Shown here: piece after piece, positions 5,258-6,555 of the stretch
Numbering within the stretch: position 1 is the first letter of the stretch
How the letters are laid out: the number at the start of each line of letters is the position of its first letter
Assembly: GCA_027013765.1 (NCBI GenBank)
Contig: JALWGG010000274.1
Coordinates: forward strand, 1 to 6,555
From: Acidilobaceae archaeon
Lineage (GTDB): Archaea; Thermoproteota; Thermoprotei_A; Sulfolobales; Acidilobaceae
DNA length: 6,555 bases
Direction: 5' to 3'
Made by a program: the position numbers and the translations under genes
Notes under the pieces: generated by a model
What the model was told of the DNA's origin: nothing
Database searches by the model: none
The model's input: only the letters and a program-made list of their open reading frames with translations

Positions 5258-6252
5258 CAGTCCATCACCCTGGTCCCTATCCCCCTGACGAACTGGGCCA
5301 TGGCTAGCAGGGCCGTAGTGCTACCCAACACGTTTAGGCCTACTGTTAGTGTTGAGGGCAACGGGTATGGGCTCAACGTGTCAAGGGTTGAGCCTAGGAG
5401 TGCTGCCCCCGCTATGATCTTGACTAGGGCCTTAATGCCTGAGACGAGCGTGGAGAACACGTTCTGCCCATATATGCTCTGGTCCTGCTCGACCCTACCA
5501 GCCTCAGCTATATCCGCGCCCGTCACATTCCACATAGGCCCCTGACTATATGACAGGCCATAAGCCTCCTTCACCGCGCTAATACTAAGACTTAATATGA
5601 AGATGAATATCGCAATGTTAATAGCCCTCATAGTTTCCCCGTATTGGTTATGCGTGGGTTCAATGACCTTGGATAACTTGATCCTGATATGGACCATGCC
5701 GTGGAGGAGGCCAGCCACACTTAGAATCGTGTAGGCATACGCCTTTGCCAGTTTGGGGGCCCTCTGGGGGCTCCAAACATTAACGCTATACAAGCCCCAA
5801 TACTCGCTGAAGGACTGCCCATGCAACCACTTGGCTGTAGCCCATATCACACCATTAGGATCCTGACGCCTCACATACCTACTATAATAGTGATATAGGA
5901 GCTGCTCATACTCTATAACCTGCCTCTCATAACCCCGGAGCCCAGCCTTCCGGGTGCGGGGGTGCAGGACGGGCAGATGCTCCCTCCCATCCATGCTATT
6001 CCTCTCACCCCCCGCGTCGTCCAGGGTGTACCCTGGGCTAGGGTGTACCATTTCATTACCCCTGGGTGTACCCCCGCCGTTCCCCACCTGCTTGACAAGC
6101 TTCCTGACACGGAGCTTCAGCCTCTGGTACAACCTCCTATCCTTGGTCTCAACATACCTCCTGTAATCCTCCGGATACAACTCCCTAGCAATCTCCAGGT
6201 AGCTGAAACCCAGGCTCTGGAGCAACTGGGCGGTCTCGCTCTTACTAGCCAA
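5257..6252 (-). CDS. HTH-like protein joined to a signal-bearing two-span membrane protein (331 residues)
   Basis: The TTG start at 6252 has GGGGTG five bases upstream. Residues 1-55 look like a helix-turn-helix plus a very basic helix (LGFSYLEIARELYP, then RLYQRLKLRVRKLVKQ). Residues 56-105 are a low-complexity Gly/Pro linker. Residues 106-205 are aromatic, with one hydrophobic segment (about 172-187). From M208 (ATG at 5631, preceded by GGGGA) a second protein seems to begin: signal-like MRAINIAIFIFILSLSISAV, then two hydrophobic stretches (about 268-291 and 298-322). The last 124 residues could be a separate gene, or the two may be truly fused. Signal plus two spans is also the layout of VirB2/TrbC- or CedA1-like pilins, a guess only. 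The stop is coupled to the next gene by TGATG. Confidence 0.65.
   Translation of the reverse strand: MASKSETAQLLQSLGFSYLEIARELYPEDYRRYVETKDRRLYQRLKLRVRKLVKQVGNGGGTPRGNEMVHPSPGYTLDDAGGERNSMDGREHLPVLHPRTRKAGLRGYERQVIEYEQLLYHYYSRYVRRQDPNGVIWATAKWLHGQSFSEYWGLYSVNVWSPQRAPKLAKAYAYTILSVAGLLHGMVHIRIKLSKVIEPTHNQYGETMRAINIAIFIFILSLSISAVKEAYGLSYSQGPMWNVTGADIAEAGRVEQDQSIYGQNVFSTLVSGIKALVKIIAGAALLGSTLDTLSPYPLPSTLTVGLNVLGSTTALLAMAQFVRGIGTRVMD
6021..6073. repeat. Three direct copies of GGGTGTACC, the first inside a near-palindrome
   Basis: GGGTGTACC occurs at 6024-6032, 6041-6049 and 6064-6072, spaced 17 and 23 bases. The first copy sits in CCAGGGTGTACCCTGG (6021-6036), a 7-base inverted repeat around GT. 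All three fall within the low-complexity linker of the 331-residue gene, where the protein could tolerate a DNA-driven sequence. Such iteron-like spacing suits a protein-binding site. Confidence 0.55.
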
Positions 6253-6288
6253 CAGGGCACCCCGCCACTATATGCTCTATACCATCGC

Positions 6289-6299
6289 CAGTAATAAGC
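6289..6299 (-). promoter_or_regulatory. TATA-like promoter box of the 331-residue gene
   Basis: GCTTATTACTG on the minus strand, 37-47 bases before the TTG start at 6252, places transcription about 10-20 bases before the start and leaves room for the GGGGTG ribosome site. It is identical to the box before the RHH gene and directly abuts the long inverted repeat. Confidence 0.45.
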
Positions 6300-6301
6300 A
6301 G

Positions 6302-6352
6302 GGTGTTAGAGGGAAAAACCCAGCCAAAATGAACCAGTTTTTCTCTAACACC
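6302..6352. repeat. Long imperfect inverted repeat next to the promoter
   Basis: Left arm GGTGTTAGAGGGAAAAAC (6302-6319) and right arm GTTTTTCTCTAACACC (6337-6352) pair over 16 bases with a two-base bulge, around a 17-base spacer; allowing one more bulge, CAG/CTG extends the stem. The stem lies just upstream of the TATA-like box of the 331-residue gene, so operator or replication-control use is more likely than a terminator, although the T run of one arm could act as a weak terminator for plus-strand transcription. Confidence 0.6.
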
Positions 6353-6411
6353 TGGGTAAAGGAAGCTTACAATCGGAAAAGGCGAGGAACATGCGGGGGA
6401 CGCACTCATCC

Positions 6412-6425
6412 GGTACCCGGGTACC
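6412..6425. promoter_or_regulatory. Perfect 14-base palindrome GGTACCCGGGTACC, possible operator
   Basis: The palindrome is exact over 14 bases. On the minus strand it lies about 27-40 bases downstream of an AT-rich TATA-like stretch (6451-6465), so it would cover or follow the start of any transcript from there. The GGGT and TACC halves resemble the GGGTGTACC repeats at 6024-6072, so one protein may bind both. Confidence 0.4.
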
Positions 6426-6440
6426 CCCCGCTCCTCCCCG

Positions 6441-6475
6441 GGCCTCGGCCATTATAATAATATCATTCTGAGGCC
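6441..6475. repeat. GGCCTC/GAGGCC inverted repeat around an AT-rich core, end of the rightmost gene
   Basis: GGCCTC (6441-6446) and GAGGCC (6470-6475) flank 23 bases that include ATTATAATAATATCATT. The site lies three bases past the stop of the minus-strand gene at the window edge. It could be its terminator hairpin, a leftward promoter with TATTATTATAAT, or an easily opened origin segment; the sequence does not decide. Confidence 0.35.
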
Positions 6476-6477
6476 TA

Positions 6478-6555
6478 TTATGCCTTTTTCGCTAGTCTTC
6501 CTAGTAGGAGGTCGAATTCGGCAGGCAACTCCACCTTATCAAGGTTCTTCAGATT
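6478..6555 (-). CDS. C-terminal end of an unidentified protein (partial)
   Basis: The minus-strand frame is open from the window edge to TAA at 6478-6480 and gives 25 residues, charged and helical (NLKNLDKVELPAEF, then LLLGRLAKKA). Codon use with CTA, AGA and AAG fits the neighbours, and the stop is followed closely by the AT-rich inverted repeat, which supports a real gene end. It is too short to assign a family, and its start lies outside the window. Confidence 0.5.
   Translation of the reverse strand, partial: NLKNLDKVELPAEFDLLLGRLAKKA

Noticed and set aside
6245..6409. A 54-residue minus-strand frame from ATG 6409 to TAG 6245
   Set aside because: It spans the inverted repeat and the TATA-like box, has no ribosome site at its ATG, and its residues look non-coding; the stretch is better read as a control region.
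5954..6457. Overlapping plus-strand frames opposite the 331-residue gene and beyond
   Set aside because: They are Pro/Leu-rich mirror images of the minus-strand gene or of the control region, without ribosome sites.
1..6555. CRISPR array or insertion-sequence transposase
   Set aside because: No regularly spaced repeats and no transposase motif or paired terminal repeats were found.

Overview
The window looks like chromosomal DNA of a hyperthermophilic crenarchaeon (Thermoproteota, perhaps Desulfurococcales-like). The grounds are overlapping genes with TTG, GTG or ATG starts, Shine-Dalgarno sites of the GGTGA/GGAGGTGA type, AGG/AGA/ATA-rich codon use, TATA-like promoters and a tRNA 3' part of archaeal type. 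No genus can be named from the sequence alone.

Left part (1-3651, plus strand): first comes the 3' end of a membrane-protein gene, then a single-span protein with an outward-facing domain, then an ABC ATPase. All three overlap, so they probably form one ABC-transporter operon. A 360-base stretch follows with a decayed gene remnant and a possible leaderless micro-ORF. Then comes a two-gene unit: an AAA ATPase of the OLD/RecF-like type and a 193-residue cysteine-rich partner whose first 70 residues resemble a degenerate TOPRIM fold. The pairing resembles ATPase-plus-nuclease defence systems (OLD/Gabija/PARIS logic), but the partner is not a family I recognise.

Boundary (3705-3749): the 3' half of a tRNA gene, probably tRNA-His, lies on the minus strand with no matching 5' half. 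This is what an integrated element leaves at one end. A reading frame with a perfect GGAGGTGA ribosome site starts inside the element and runs through the tRNA part into the chromosome, as expected for the N-terminal piece of a partitioned integrase.

Right part (about 3708-6555, minus strand): this appears to be the element. Going leftward from the right edge it holds the end of an unidentified gene; a control region with a TATA-like stretch, a 14-base palindrome and a long inverted repeat; a 331-residue HTH/membrane protein that may be two fused genes; a coupled small membrane protein; a predicted secreted protein; a missed 42-residue ribbon-helix-helix regulator; a small membrane protein; and the putative integrase fragment. 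The 331-residue gene and the RHH gene share an identical 11-base TATA-like promoter box. The small membrane gene and the secreted gene both appear to carry frameshifts, either natural decay or sequence error. Most of these proteins match no family I can name, so the element is probably a little-described virus or plasmid.
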